From Bacteroidales bacterium UBA5235 (GTDB lineage Bacteria; Bacteroidota; Bacteroidia; Bacteroidales; VadinHA17), in assembly GCA_002409145.1 (NCBI GenBank), contig DHUL01000090.1, positions 65,761-129,760 on the forward strand: a DNA stretch of 64,000 nucleotides, read 5' to 3'. Positions 1-9,143 of the stretch are shown piece by piece. The notes below the pieces were generated by a model. That model was not told where the DNA came from, searched no databases, and saw only the letters and a list, made by a program, of their open reading frames with translations. Position 1 is the first letter of the stretch. The number at the start of each line of letters is the position of its first letter. The position numbers and the translations under genes are program-made.

Positions 1-2139
1 CATACGATGAGAACTGACGGCGGTGAGGCACAGGAGATACTCTCATCATACTACCCCGTAAACATCCTCGGGCTTGACTTTAGCCTGGTATTCTCAGCAC
101 CTACTGAATTTTTTCAGAAATATATTGTAAGGAATACTTTTATACTGGGGCTGGTGACCATGCTCACCCTGCTCTTTATCATAATTCTTTTCAGGAGGTT
201 TTTAAAGAAACAGTCTAAGGATCTTGAAACCAGGACCGACTCTGAAGCAGGCCTGCTTTCCATTCTTGACCAGATGCCCGTGGGACTTATCATTTATAAC
301 GAGGGAAGAGAAATCCTTCGTGCCAACAGGCAGGCAGCCAGCCTCTTCGCTTTTGAGGATGAGGCTGCTATGAACGGGAAGCTCATGCCTGACCTCTCAC
401 GGAATGAATATGCAATGGACATCGCTGGTCAGCTAGGGAAGGGGAAGGTGATAAGGCTTCCTGCCCCGGGAGGAGAGAAGATCATTTTCCTTAACAGCAT
501 ACCTGTTCCATATAATGGAGCCAAAAGCACGTTGGATGCACTTATTGACATCACCTCACTTGAGCTGGCCCGCCGCCAGGAGGCTGACGCCAATATCGCC
601 AAATCGGAACTGCTGGCGCGTATGAGTTTCGAGATACGCACACCACTCAACGGTATACTGGGAATGACAGAAATGCTCATAAGGTCAGACCTGCCGGAAG
701 AATCCAGGGAAGTGGCAAGACTGCTCAGGCGCTCGGCGGACCTGCTTCTCACAATCATCAATGATATCTTTGATGTCTCAAAGGTGGAGGCAGGAAAGAT
801 GATTCTTGATGAGATCCCCTTCAGACTCCGTGATGAGGTGGCTTACTGTGTCAACCTGATCAGACGCCAGAATCCGGAAATTCCCGTCAGGATTGAATCG
901 GAGATAGAACAGGCAGTACCTGAAAACATCATAGGTGACCCGTACAGGTTGCGGCAGGTGATCACCAACCTCATGATCAACTCTATTGCCGGAACCCAGT
1001 CTGGCCTGATCAGGCTCAGTTGCCGGGTCAGAAAATCGGAAGGAAACAGCTTCACGCTTGAATTCACCCTCAATGATACGGGCAATACCTATACCAGGGC
1101 TGAGATCAAGAGGCTGTTCGGTGATTACATCACTACTATCAGTGAACGCTCTGACTGGGCTGAGGACCTGAAGCTGGGTCCGGTGCTTGCCAGACAGCTC
1201 ACGGAGCTGATGGGCGGCGAACTTACGGCTGAGAGCCCGGCGATGAAGGATAACTCCGGGCAGGAGAAGGGCCTCAGGGTTACCTTCACAATCAGGGTTC
1301 ATCTTAATGAAAAGATATCCAAGAATATAGATCTTGGCATGTATGCTGAACCGGGAGATATTCGCACTCTTGTGATTACCGGTCAGCATGGCCGTGATGA
1401 CGACTTCCTCAGTATCATGCACCGCGTGGGTCTTCCCGTCTCGGTGACAAGCTTCCAGAAGCATACTGCTTCACAGATCAGGGCCGGACTCAAAACCAGC
1501 AAAGGGAGGAACATTCTGCTTGTATTGTTTGATGAGCCGGACAATGACGGCTTTGAGGCTGCAAAGGTACTTATGGATGAGGGCCTTACCTCTGAACACA
1601 TAGTTTTGATGTTTACATCAAAAGATCCGAAGGGGCATTATGCCAGATGCGTTGACCTTGGAATTGACCATCTGCTTGTCAAACCATTTGCAACCGAGGA
1701 TCTGATGAATGTCCTTAAGGAACACTTCCCGGCACTGAAGGAACCTTCAGCCAGGTTGTATACCGGTAAGACTGATGTCCCTGTGGTTCTTGTCGTTGAC
1801 GACAATTACCTTAACAGGAAGGTTGTGGGTTCCCTGCTCAGGGTGCTGGGTGTGAGAGCCGAGTTTGCAGCAGGCGGCGCTGAGGCGGTTGATATGGCCA
1901 GGGAGAAATCATATGACATCATCCTGATGGACCTTATCATGCCTGAGACAGATGGTTTCGAGGCCTCCAGGATCATTCTGGGGTTTAACCCCTGCACTCA
2001 GATTGTGGCTCTTTCAGCAGACAATATGCCCGAAACCAGGTTGAAGGTCGAGCAGAGCGGTATGAAGGAACTCCTTGCCAAACCTGTCACTGTTGAGGAA
2101 CTCAGGAGGGTGATTGACAGGTACCACAAGCCCGTATGA
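1..2139 (+). CDS. Hybrid sensor histidine kinase / response regulator, 5'-truncated, phospho-acceptor His replaced by Phe
   Basis: The frame is open to the window edge, so the gene probably starts upstream; residues are counted from the ATG at base 7. The order is: tail of an extracytoplasmic sensor domain (about 1-40), one membrane helix (about 44-63), a PAS-like domain (85-185), a HisKA dimerisation region (197-260), an ATPase domain (300-435), a degenerate receiver (450-575) and a complete C-terminal receiver (593-707). The H-box reads MSFEIRTPLNG: the expected His is Phe208 (TTC at 628-630). The ATPase keeps an N-box Asn (N325), but the usual DTGxG is DTGNT. The last receiver has D598/D599, phospho-acceptor D642, S670 and K692, so it looks functional. 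The middle receiver lacks the acidic pair. I infer that this protein does not autophosphorylate. It overlaps mnmH by 4 bases. Confidence 0.85.
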   Translation, partial: HTMRTDGGEAQEILSSYYPVNILGLDFSLVFSAPTEFFQKYIVRNTFILGLVTMLTLLFIIILFRRFLKKQSKDLETRTDSEAGLLSILDQMPVGLIIYNEGREILRANRQAASLFAFEDEAAMNGKLMPDLSRNEYAMDIAGQLGKGKVIRLPAPGGEKIIFLNSIPVPYNGAKSTLDALIDITSLELARRQEADANIAKSELLARMSFEIRTPLNGILGMTEMLIRSDLPEESREVARLLRRSADLLLTIINDIFDVSKVEAGKMILDEIPFRLRDEVAYCVNLIRRQNPEIPVRIESEIEQAVPENIIGDPYRLRQVITNLMINSIAGTQSGLIRLSCRVRKSEGNSFTLEFTLNDTGNTYTRAEIKRLFGDYITTISERSDWAEDLKLGPVLARQLTELMGGELTAESPAMKDNSGQEKGLRVTFTIRVHLNEKISKNIDLGMYAEPGDIRTLVITGQHGRDDDFLSIMHRVGLPVSVTSFQKHTASQIRAGLKTSKGRNILLVLFDEPDNDGFEAAKVLMDEGLTSEHIVLMFTSKDPKGHYARCVDLGIDHLLVKPFATEDLMNVLKEHFPALKEPSARLYTGKTDVPVVLVVDDNYLNRKVVGSLLRVLGVRAEFAAGGAEAVDMAREKSYDIILMDLIMPETDGFEASRIILGFNPCTQIVALSADNMPETRLKVEQSGMKELLAKPVTVEELRRVIDRYHKPV

Positions 2140-3179
2140 CAATGGCATTCAAGCTGAACAAACTGCAGGCTGAAGACTTCCTGCGATTCAGGACCTCTCT
2201 CCCTGTTGCAGACGTCAGATCACCTGGTGAATTTGCCGTCGGACATATCCCCGGTGCCGCGAATATCCCTCTCTTCGATGATGCCCAGAGGGCTGAGGTG
2301 GGGACAATATATAAGAGAGGAGGCAGTGTCACGGCAGTTATGCGAGGTATTGACCTTGCTGCGCCCGGAATGTCAGGGAAACTGAAATCAGGGATAGAAC
2401 TGGCTGACATCGGCAGGCTGCTGGTTTACTGCTGGAGAGGGGGCATGAGGTCAGAGGCAATGGCCTGGCTCTTTTCCCTGGGAGGAATTGAGCCTCTGGT
2501 GCTCAGCGGAGGATATAAGGCATACAGGAACCATATCCTCAGCGAGCTGGGCAGGGACAGAAAGTATTTTATCCTCGGGGGGCTGACCGGAAGCGGAAAA
2601 ACCGGTATACTGAGGTATATGAAGTCTTCAGGTGAACAGGTTACCGATCTTGAAGGTCTGGCATCACACCGGGGCTCAGCTTTTGGCGCCCTCGGACAGG
2701 CTCCACAGCCATCATCAGAACACTTTGCCAACCTGCTTTATGATGACCTGGCCGAACATCAGGGTGATTCACCGGTATGGCTTGAGGATGAAAGCAGGAA
2801 TATCGGATCGGTATTCATGCCCGACAGTTTCTTTGAACGAATGCAGGCATCCCCGGTGGTTGCCCTCATGATGAGCATTGAGACACGCATGCCAAGGTTA
2901 CTCAGAGAGTATACCTCTTTCCCGGTTGAGGAGATAATGGCCTCTGTAATGAAAATCTCAAAACGATTGGGAGGAGACCGGACCCGCGAAGCCCTCAATG
3001 CCCTTAAATGTGGAGACTACCCCACAGCTATCAGGATCACTCTTGAGTATTATGACAAGTCATATCATTATGGACTGTCAAAGAGGCAGGGAGGGCAGGT
3101 TATCTACATTAACACCGAAACTGACGATGAAGCTGTCAATTCAGGTCTGGTCATGCAGGCTGCCAGGTCAGTGAGGTGA
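2136..3179 (+). CDS. mnmH: tRNA 2-selenouridine (2-geranylthiouridine) synthase MnmH/SelU
   Basis: This 347-aa protein has an N-terminal rhodanese domain with the catalytic Cys99 in VYCWRGGMRS, followed by a P-loop domain (GGLTGSGKT, residues 148-156). That pairing defines MnmH, which converts 2-thiouridine at the tRNA wobble position to 2-selenouridine through a geranylated intermediate, using selenophosphate. The start overlaps the kinase stop (ATGA), which suggests translational coupling. A second ATG two codons downstream is also possible. No selD is visible in the window. The gene meets the U32 peptidase gene tail to tail with a 1-base gap. Confidence 0.93.
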   Translation: MTMAFKLNKLQAEDFLRFRTSLPVADVRSPGEFAVGHIPGAANIPLFDDAQRAEVGTIYKRGGSVTAVMRGIDLAAPGMSGKLKSGIELADIGRLLVYCWRGGMRSEAMAWLFSLGGIEPLVLSGGYKAYRNHILSELGRDRKYFILGGLTGSGKTGILRYMKSSGEQVTDLEGLASHRGSAFGALGQAPQPSSEHFANLLYDDLAEHQGDSPVWLEDESRNIGSVFMPDSFFERMQASPVVALMMSIETRMPRLLREYTSFPVEEIMASVMKISKRLGGDRTREALNALKCGDYPTAIRITLEYYDKSYHYGLSKRQGGQVIYINTETDDEAVNSGLVMQAARSVR

Positions 3180-3180
3180 G

Positions 3181-4443
3181 CTACCCGTTTTTAAGTGATG
3201 AGGCGTCAACCCACCTGAAAACCTTGTCAGACCGCCTCACCAGCTTATCCATTTTTACAGAGCACAGCTCTCCTTTGCTGATTTGTGCCGCATCCTTCTC
3301 ACCGGCATCTCTCAGTTCTCCCACGGTAAGCTCCACAATGCCGGTTGAAGGACCGGTAATTACCAGCTCATCACCGGTGGAGAGACCACCTGTCTCAAGT
3401 TTTATCTCGGCAACGCCAGCTTTGGTAAAATAGTTGGTCACCTTTCCGAGGTAGATCTTTCTTTTGGTAGCCGCCGAACCGTAAGTCGTACTCCATTCCC
3501 CGAGCTTCCGGCCCAGGTAGTATCCATCCCAGAATCCCCTGTTGAATACCGTCTCAAGCTGTTTCATCCACCCTTCTGCCTTTTCCTTGCAGAATGTACC
3601 ATCGGCCACCGCACCTGCCGCCTCACTGTAGCACCGGGTGACTGTCTTTACATACTCCGGCGGCCTGGCACGACCTTCGATCTTGAGCACTCTTGCACCG
3701 GCGCCAATGATCTGGTCAAGAAAACTGATCGTGCACAGATCCTTTGGCGACATGATATACTGGTTTTCAATGTCGAGCTCATAACCTGTCTCCCTGTCGC
3801 TGACAGTATATCCACGCCGGCAGGTCTGGTAGCAGTTGCCCCTGTTGGCGGAGGCATTGTACTCATGAAGACTGAGGTAACACTTTCCGGAGACAGCCAT
3901 ACATAGCGCACCGTGCACGAACATTTCCAGCTTCATCAGATCACCTCGTGGTCCACGTATTTCATCACTTTTTATGGTGTCATATATCTTCTTGACATGC
4001 TGAAGGTTAAGTTCTCGTGAAAGAACGGCAACATCAGCCCACTGCGAATAGAACTTCAGTGATCCGGAGTTAGAAATATTGAGCTGGGTGGAAAGGTGTA
4101 CTTCAATACCCGCCTCCCTTGCAGCAACTATTGCTGCCTGGTCAGTGGCGATGACTGCAGTTATGCCGGCAGCGGCGGCGGCGGCCAGCACCTCTTTCAT
4201 CTCGCTGATCTCATCGTCGTAAACGACGATGTTCAGTGTGAGGTAGCTCTTCATGCCATGTTCCCTGCAGAGGGAAACTATATCCGGCAGGTCGGCTGTG
4301 GTGAAGTTATGCGAAGAACGGGCTCTCATGTTCAGCTTCTCAACGCCAAAATAGACTGAGTCTGCCCCTCCCTGTATGGCAGCTCTCAGAGCCTCCCACG
4401 AGCCCGCCGGAGCCATTACCTCTATATCGTTTCGTTTAATCAT
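3181..4443 (-). CDS. U32 family peptidase (tRNA/rRNA hydroxylation-type)
   Basis: The protein is about 420 aa from the chosen start. It begins with the conserved U32 segment VMAPAGSWEALRAAIQGGAD and has the family's Cys cluster (GALCMAVSGKC, then RGNCYQTC). Family members TrhP and RlhA work in hydroxylation of tRNA U34 or 23S rRNA; older annotations call them collagenase-like proteases. A small beta-barrel domain follows at the C-terminus. I chose the ATG at 4443, 11 bases after the kinase stop, because the longer frame from 4491 overlaps the upstream kinase and its extra 16 residues do not look like family sequence. It is the last gene of the pepE-AsmA-kinase-U32 operon. Confidence 0.88.
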   Translation of the reverse strand: MIKRNDIEVMAPAGSWEALRAAIQGGADSVYFGVEKLNMRARSSHNFTTADLPDIVSLCREHGMKSYLTLNIVVYDDEISEMKEVLAAAAAAGITAVIATDQAAIVAAREAGIEVHLSTQLNISNSGSLKFYSQWADVAVLSRELNLQHVKKIYDTIKSDEIRGPRGDLMKLEMFVHGALCMAVSGKCYLSLHEYNASANRGNCYQTCRRGYTVSDRETGYELDIENQYIMSPKDLCTISFLDQIIGAGARVLKIEGRARPPEYVKTVTRCYSEAAGAVADGTFCKEKAEGWMKQLETVFNRGFWDGYYLGRKLGEWSTTYGSAATKRKIYLGKVTNYFTKAGVAEIKLETGGLSTGDELVITGPSTGIVELTVGELRDAGEKDAAQISKGELCSVKMDKLVRRSDKVFRWVDASSLKNG

Positions 4444-4454
4444 TTTGCCTGATC

Positions 4455-5600
4455 TCAGCCCTGTTTTTTCAGCATTATCCTCATGCAGCATCCGTGACCG
4501 GGCTCGGAGCGCAGCACGAAAATTTTTCCCTTATGGTACTCTTCGACGATCCTTTTGGAGAGGGACAGTCCGAGACCCCATCCCCGTTCCCTGGTGGTGT
4601 AACCTGGTTTAAAGATAGTCTTGAAATCCTTCCTTGGGATCCCTTTTCCCGTATCCTCAATGTCTATAAAGGCTTCGTTGTTGTTCTCGCTCAGCCTGAT
4701 GGTGATCTGGCCGGTACCCTTCATGGCATCGGCAGAGTTCTTTACCAGGTTTTCGATGACCCACCCGAGGAGGACGGAGTTGAATGGCACTGCTGTGCAG
4801 GCAGTCGTTTCATCCGATACTTTCAGGTCAATTGTGGAGGCAATTCTTTTTCTGAGGTAGGATGCCGTTGTCTCTGCCAGGTGTGGCAGGTTGTCCGGCG
4901 TCAGCTTCGGCTTTGATCCTATAAGGGAGAATCTTTCGGCAACACGGCTCAGCCGGTCCACGTCGGCCGGAAGCTCTTCTGCTATATCCGTCCCCGGGTA
5001 CCTGCTGCTTATTATCTCACTCCACGCTGATAGTGAGGAGGTGGGCGTTCCAAGCTGATGTGCGGTCTCTCTTGACAGCCCTACCCATACCTGGTTTTGC
5101 TCAGCCATCCGTGAAGCGCTGAAGGCAACGTATGCCACCCCGATAAAAAGAAGTATCACGGCCAGCTGCACGTACGGATATACCCTCAACTGACGCAGGA
5201 GGGTGCTCTCTCGGTAATACAGATGGTTGACAATGCCATTGGGCAGCTCAATCGAGATGGGGTCATTGCGTTTTGCCATGCGTTTCAGTTCACGGACCAT
5301 TGCCAGGGTGTCTGTGGCCAGTGCCGGGGGCAGGTTCCTCTGCGAAATGATGCTTTCCTCCTCGTCAATGAGTATCACCGGAACGGTGGTGTTGTCTTCG
5401 ATGATGCTGAACAGGAATTCGAAGTCGTCAGAGGTGACCAGCCTGCGTGTAGCCTCCGCCCATTGCTCCGCCTTCTTGCGCTCCTCCTCCTTGAGCCTGT
5501 CTACCAGGTCATGGGTGTAGATGAGTGATCCCAGGCCGATCACTACCGCAAATATCAGAAGCAGTACCTTCCAGAGAAGTCTTTTTCGGTAGATGTTCAT
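4455..5600 (-). CDS. Sensor histidine kinase, HQLGTP type
   Basis: This 381-aa kinase has two membrane helices (about 9-29 and 143-162) flanking a short periplasmic domain of about 110 residues. The catalytic core follows: H-box TAHQLGTPTSS with His181, N-box ENLVKNSADAM, DTGKGI and GWGLGLSLSKRI. All catalytic elements are intact, unlike the hybrid kinase at the left edge. The HQLGTP form of the H-box is typical of Bacteroidota. No response regulator gene is adjacent, so the partner is unknown. The start lies 3 bases after the AsmA-like stop, so the two are co-transcribed. Confidence 0.9.
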   Translation of the reverse strand: MNIYRKRLLWKVLLLIFAVVIGLGSLIYTHDLVDRLKEEERKKAEQWAEATRRLVTSDDFEFLFSIIEDNTTVPVILIDEEESIISQRNLPPALATDTLAMVRELKRMAKRNDPISIELPNGIVNHLYYRESTLLRQLRVYPYVQLAVILLFIGVAYVAFSASRMAEQNQVWVGLSRETAHQLGTPTSSLSAWSEIISSRYPGTDIAEELPADVDRLSRVAERFSLIGSKPKLTPDNLPHLAETTASYLRKRIASTIDLKVSDETTACTAVPFNSVLLGWVIENLVKNSADAMKGTGQITIRLSENNNEAFIDIEDTGKGIPRKDFKTIFKPGYTTRERGWGLGLSLSKRIVEEYHKGKIFVLRSEPGHGCCMRIMLKKQG

Positions 5601-5603
5601 GGG

Positions 5604-8207
5604 CTATCTTTTCTTTTTGAGAAGTATTTTTATCGGGCTCTCCTTCACCTCTTCCCTCTGTGGTTCAGTTGCAGCAGACTGCTCCCTGCCCTCTTCCCAG
5701 GTGATGCTGAATTTGGGTTTGCTCTCTGCCGGCTTTGTCCGTGTTGTGTCTGTGGAGTACCAACCATACTCTTCGTTGAGTATTCCCTTCAAAGTCTGCT
5801 TCTCCACAGCAATGTCATTCTTTATATTGTCCTGTGCCTGTCCGAAGTCATAACTCACACTAGTTTTGCTATTTACGCATTCTATCTTAAGCGGAACTGT
5901 TGCCTTACCGCTGCCGTCAACCTTCACCTGCCCGAACGAACTGACATCGCGATTGCGCTCTCTTGCCTTCCGGCTCATTACCTCTGACAGAAGGAGCCGG
6001 ACATGATATATATAATCACCTTCAAACCCATGTGTGCCGTAAACGGTGAAATTTACAGCAGAAGAGTTTATCAGCATTTTCGGAATGGCAACCGTTCCGT
6101 TATTTATGAAAATGTCATTTTCCATTTTCGAAAAACTGATATTCTTAAGCTCATCGAGGTCAAGGTATGCAGAAAGGCTTTCTGCCGGAGCGAAGCTGAC
6201 CAGCTTTCCGTCAATGATGACAAGGTGTGCCTCAGCCACAATAGCCTTGCGGAAGAACCTGTAATTGCCATCAAGCGGAGACAGCATTGTCACACTGCCT
6301 GTAAGCATGCCCCGGAGGTTGTCGTTCACTATGAAATTCTGGCCGAAGTTGCTGAAGGATGTAAACGCCTGGTTGATGTCAACATCCCTGACATCAAGCC
6401 TGGCTTTTGTGATGAATCCGCCCTCCTGTTGTTTGCTCAGCATCAGTTCTCCCTCAAGTACTCCTTCAAGTCCGTTGGCGTAAACCTCGTTAAAAGTGAT
6501 CACATAAGGAAGGTATGTTAATCTGCTGCTGAAGTTAGTAGCCTTGAAATTCTTGAAAATCAGGGTGTCAGCTTTGAGAAGAATATTTGCATTGACGTCG
6601 GCCGGGAAGAGGTTTGCGGAGGCTCCTGTGCTGTCATGCTGTTCCTTCTCTCCGGGAGCAAGTGCAGCGGTTACCAGTCTGTCAACATGAACATCGCCGC
6701 TTATATCAAGGTTCTGACCTCCGCCGGCCATCCAGGGGAAGAAGTTTTTCATGACTGCATTGACAGTAAAACGCTGCTCCATGAAAGTAAAAGCAAGGCT
6801 ATCGGCAACCAGGTCATTATTTACAGACAGTGATCCGTTGACATCTTTCAATGCAATCCCGCGCCTGGATAGTGTGGCTCCGAACTCCCTGAAGGAGAGT
6901 GAGATGTCGTGTCTTAGGAACGCAAGGGCAGCGGCCGGACGTATGCTGTCGGGCAGTGTTCCGGAGAGTCTTATGCTCCCCGCGAGTGAACCGGTCTGGT
7001 CCCTGATATACCCGGACCGGAAAATCTTGTCGAGGTCGCCAAAGTCAAGGTCACCATCAAGGTCAAGTGTGATATGAGGTCTGCGGAGGTTGTTCATCAT
7101 AAATGAACCTTTCACGGATGCTGAGCCGTATCTGGCTGTGAGGTTGTCAACGGTGAAGCGGAATGTCTCGGCTGAGTTGTGGTCGCCATTGGTGAGCGCA
7201 CCGCTGAACTCCAGGTTATTGACCTTGAAGCCTGTAGAGGTGTGGCTCATTCTGCCTCCTGCGAGGCCGTAGGTGAGATCTATGTGAGGTTTGCCGGCAT
7301 CACCGTAGGGACCTGTTATACTGCAACTGAGGTCAATAATTCCGGATGGTGAAAAGTTCCCGGTGGCGTTTTTCCATTTGTCAGGCAGCCGTGAGATGAC
7401 TGATGCAATGTTTATTTTCCTCCCTTCTATGAGGAGGTTGAGGGTAGAAGCGGAATAATTGACATTCCCGGTGATGTCGAACCTGAGATCAGCTATGCTC
7501 AGGGCTCCTTTTGCCACTGAAAGGGAGTTTGCCGACTTCCGGAGTTTGATGCCAGCCTCCACCGGGATTGCCCTCAGGGTTGTTCCTTCAAGGTTTATGG
7601 AATCAATCGCTGCGTTGAGAGCCATACTGAGGTAGATGCCTGTCCGGAACAGCTCTCCGCCGAGTGTTGCCTGCCCCACAGTCCCTTCTATGCGCATTCC
7701 AGAGCTCATGTCGTTGTAAACAGCCCTGATGTCAACCGCGCTGATGTTCTTCAGCCTGACATTCTTGCCATCTCCCTTCTTTTCAGAGATAACTTCGTAA
7801 TTGATATCACCCCTCTTGTCAGTCAGCAGGTTAACCTCACCGTTTCTGGCAGTGATTGACTTCACTGCCACCGTACCCGTCATCAGTGAAGGCATCGAGA
7901 CCGTCAGGGACAGGGAAGAGGCGTAGAGTAGTGTGTCATTGTCTTCATTCCTCAGCTGTTTCCTGTCATAGAACGGGGAGGGCTCAACCAGGAGGTCACT
8001 GAACCTGACGGTAATATTTGGGAATGATTCGAAAATTGTTACATGAAGGTTGCCGTATGAAATCTTCGTGTTGACACTCTCATTGACTTTCCTGATCAGG
8101 TCACCTGTCAGGTGCTCCTGCCTGAGAAGGGCATATAATCCCGGTACCAGGATGAGCAGCAGCAGCAATCCGGCAGCAATAAGCACTATTTTCCGAAGGA
8201 GTCTCAT
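5604..8207 (-). CDS. AsmA-like family protein (inner-membrane anchored, periplasmic)
   Basis: This 867-aa protein has one N-terminal membrane helix (about 5-27) and then a long beta-rich periplasmic region opening with the AsmA signature (NTKISYGNLHVTIFESFPNI). AsmA/TamB/YhdP-type proteins form beta-groove bridges thought to carry phospholipids between the two membranes, or they affect outer-membrane biogenesis. The C-terminal tail is basic (KILLKKKR). It sits between pepE (21-base gap) and a sensor kinase. The family call is firm; the specific role is inference. Confidence 0.85.
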   Translation of the reverse strand: MRLLRKIVLIAAGLLLLLILVPGLYALLRQEHLTGDLIRKVNESVNTKISYGNLHVTIFESFPNITVRFSDLLVEPSPFYDRKQLRNEDNDTLLYASSLSLTVSMPSLMTGTVAVKSITARNGEVNLLTDKRGDINYEVISEKKGDGKNVRLKNISAVDIRAVYNDMSSGMRIEGTVGQATLGGELFRTGIYLSMALNAAIDSINLEGTTLRAIPVEAGIKLRKSANSLSVAKGALSIADLRFDITGNVNYSASTLNLLIEGRKINIASVISRLPDKWKNATGNFSPSGIIDLSCSITGPYGDAGKPHIDLTYGLAGGRMSHTSTGFKVNNLEFSGALTNGDHNSAETFRFTVDNLTARYGSASVKGSFMMNNLRRPHITLDLDGDLDFGDLDKIFRSGYIRDQTGSLAGSIRLSGTLPDSIRPAAALAFLRHDISLSFREFGATLSRRGIALKDVNGSLSVNNDLVADSLAFTFMEQRFTVNAVMKNFFPWMAGGGQNLDISGDVHVDRLVTAALAPGEKEQHDSTGASANLFPADVNANILLKADTLIFKNFKATNFSSRLTYLPYVITFNEVYANGLEGVLEGELMLSKQQEGGFITKARLDVRDVDINQAFTSFSNFGQNFIVNDNLRGMLTGSVTMLSPLDGNYRFFRKAIVAEAHLVIIDGKLVSFAPAESLSAYLDLDELKNISFSKMENDIFINNGTVAIPKMLINSSAVNFTVYGTHGFEGDYIYHVRLLLSEVMSRKARERNRDVSSFGQVKVDGSGKATVPLKIECVNSKTSVSYDFGQAQDNIKNDIAVEKQTLKGILNEEYGWYSTDTTRTKPAESKPKFSITWEEGREQSAATEPQREEVKESPIKILLKKKR

Positions 8208-8228
8208 AGCACCTGACGGCGCGAATGA

Positions 8229-8948
8229 TTATCTTTTGGTATTCTTCAGGAGGAAGGACAGATCACTTCCGGGTTTCAACTCCAGAGGCTCACTTCCGTA
8301 TCTGAAGACGCGTGCGTTTCTTGGGCCGATGAGAGACAGCTTTTTACCTTCCAGGAGGAACATTGTGCCTTCACGAAGCCCTGCAACATACAACTCCCTG
8401 TTTACCTCGATAAACTCCTGTATCCTTTGCTCACGGGTCTCACCGGCATGACCGGCTGGATTGGCATCGAGGTAATGAGGATTGATCTGGAACGGGATCA
8501 GCCCGAAAGCCCTGAAGGAGGATGGTGCGGTAACAGGCATGTCATTGGTGGTCATTATTGTAGGGCAGGTCACATTCGAGCCTGCACTCCATCCGATATA
8601 GGGTGTACCCGACATGACCTTCTTCCTCACCGGGGCAATCAGCTTATAGTCTCTCAGACATTTGAGCAGCATCCATGTATTTCCTCCACCCACTACAATT
8701 GCCGGGGCATCCATGATGGCCTTTACCGGATCCTTGAAATGATGGATGGATACTACGTCGTGCCCCACCTCGTTGAAGCGGTTCCTTACCTTCTGTTCAT
8801 ACTCGTCATATGAGAAAGTAACGGCGGCATATGGGATGAAAAGGGCCCTGATTTTCCTGCTCCCCAGGAAATCCCTTATGTTGTTTTTGGGGTAATCGAG
8901 ATATGCCTCTCCGGCATTGGTTGAATTGCTGATAAGAAGTAGTCTCAT
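8229..8948 (-). CDS. pepE: Dipeptidase E (alpha-aspartyl dipeptidase), peptidase family S51
   Basis: This 239-aa cytoplasmic serine peptidase hydrolyses dipeptides with an N-terminal aspartate. The nucleophile is Ser121 in the elbow GWSAGSN. VVGGGNT and the INPHYLDANP segment with the likely catalytic His are also present. The length matches E. coli PepE (229 aa). It is the first gene of a four-gene minus-strand operon. A TAAGTTTG box lies about 70 bases upstream. Confidence 0.93.
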   Translation of the reverse strand: MRLLLISNSTNAGEAYLDYPKNNIRDFLGSRKIRALFIPYAAVTFSYDEYEQKVRNRFNEVGHDVVSIHHFKDPVKAIMDAPAIVVGGGNTWMLLKCLRDYKLIAPVRKKVMSGTPYIGWSAGSNVTCPTIMTTNDMPVTAPSSFRAFGLIPFQINPHYLDANPAGHAGETREQRIQEFIEVNRELYVAGLREGTMFLLEGKKLSLIGPRNARVFRYGSEPLELKPGSDLSFLLKNTKR

Positions 8949-9015
8949 TTCTGTCTCGTTTTTACTTTTCCTGAAGGGTCAGTCTGCTGATCCACTGCCC
9001 TATGTATCAACGCTC

Positions 9016-9023
9016 CAAACTTA
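9016..9023 (-). promoter_or_regulatory. Candidate -7 box for the pepE operon
   Basis: On the minus strand this reads TAAGTTTG, an exact match to the Bacteroidota -7 consensus TAnnTTTG. It would start transcription about 60 bases before pepE. I see no clear -33 TTTG at the usual 19-21 base spacing, so the call is tentative. Confidence 0.4.
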
Positions 9024-9087
9024 CATAAAAACACCCGATTTTGTACAGCCGCAAAAAGGAGAGATTCCGGTTCGATTAATTTATAAT

Positions 9088-9118
9088 AGAAAAGGGGGCG
9101 TCTGTCCGAGGCCCCCTT
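9088..9118 (-). terminator. Rho-independent terminator of the sigma/barrel operon
   Basis: There is a perfect 8-bp stem, AAGGGGGC (9092-9099) with GCCCCCTT (9111-9118), and an 11-base loop. On the minus strand it is followed by TTTTCTATT. It begins 26 bases after the stop of the barrel gene. Confidence 0.75.
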
Positions 9119-9143
9119 GGTTAAGAAGTACAGCTCTGTTCTG

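Noticed and set aside
778..1464. 228-aa open frame on the minus strand inside the hybrid kinase gene
   Set aside because: It lies wholly antisense to a gene with clear domains, has no family resemblance and no promoter; a shadow frame.
6003..6521. 172-aa plus-strand frame inside the AsmA-like gene
   Set aside because: Antisense to a well-supported beta-rich protein; composition is not protein-like and no start signals are present.
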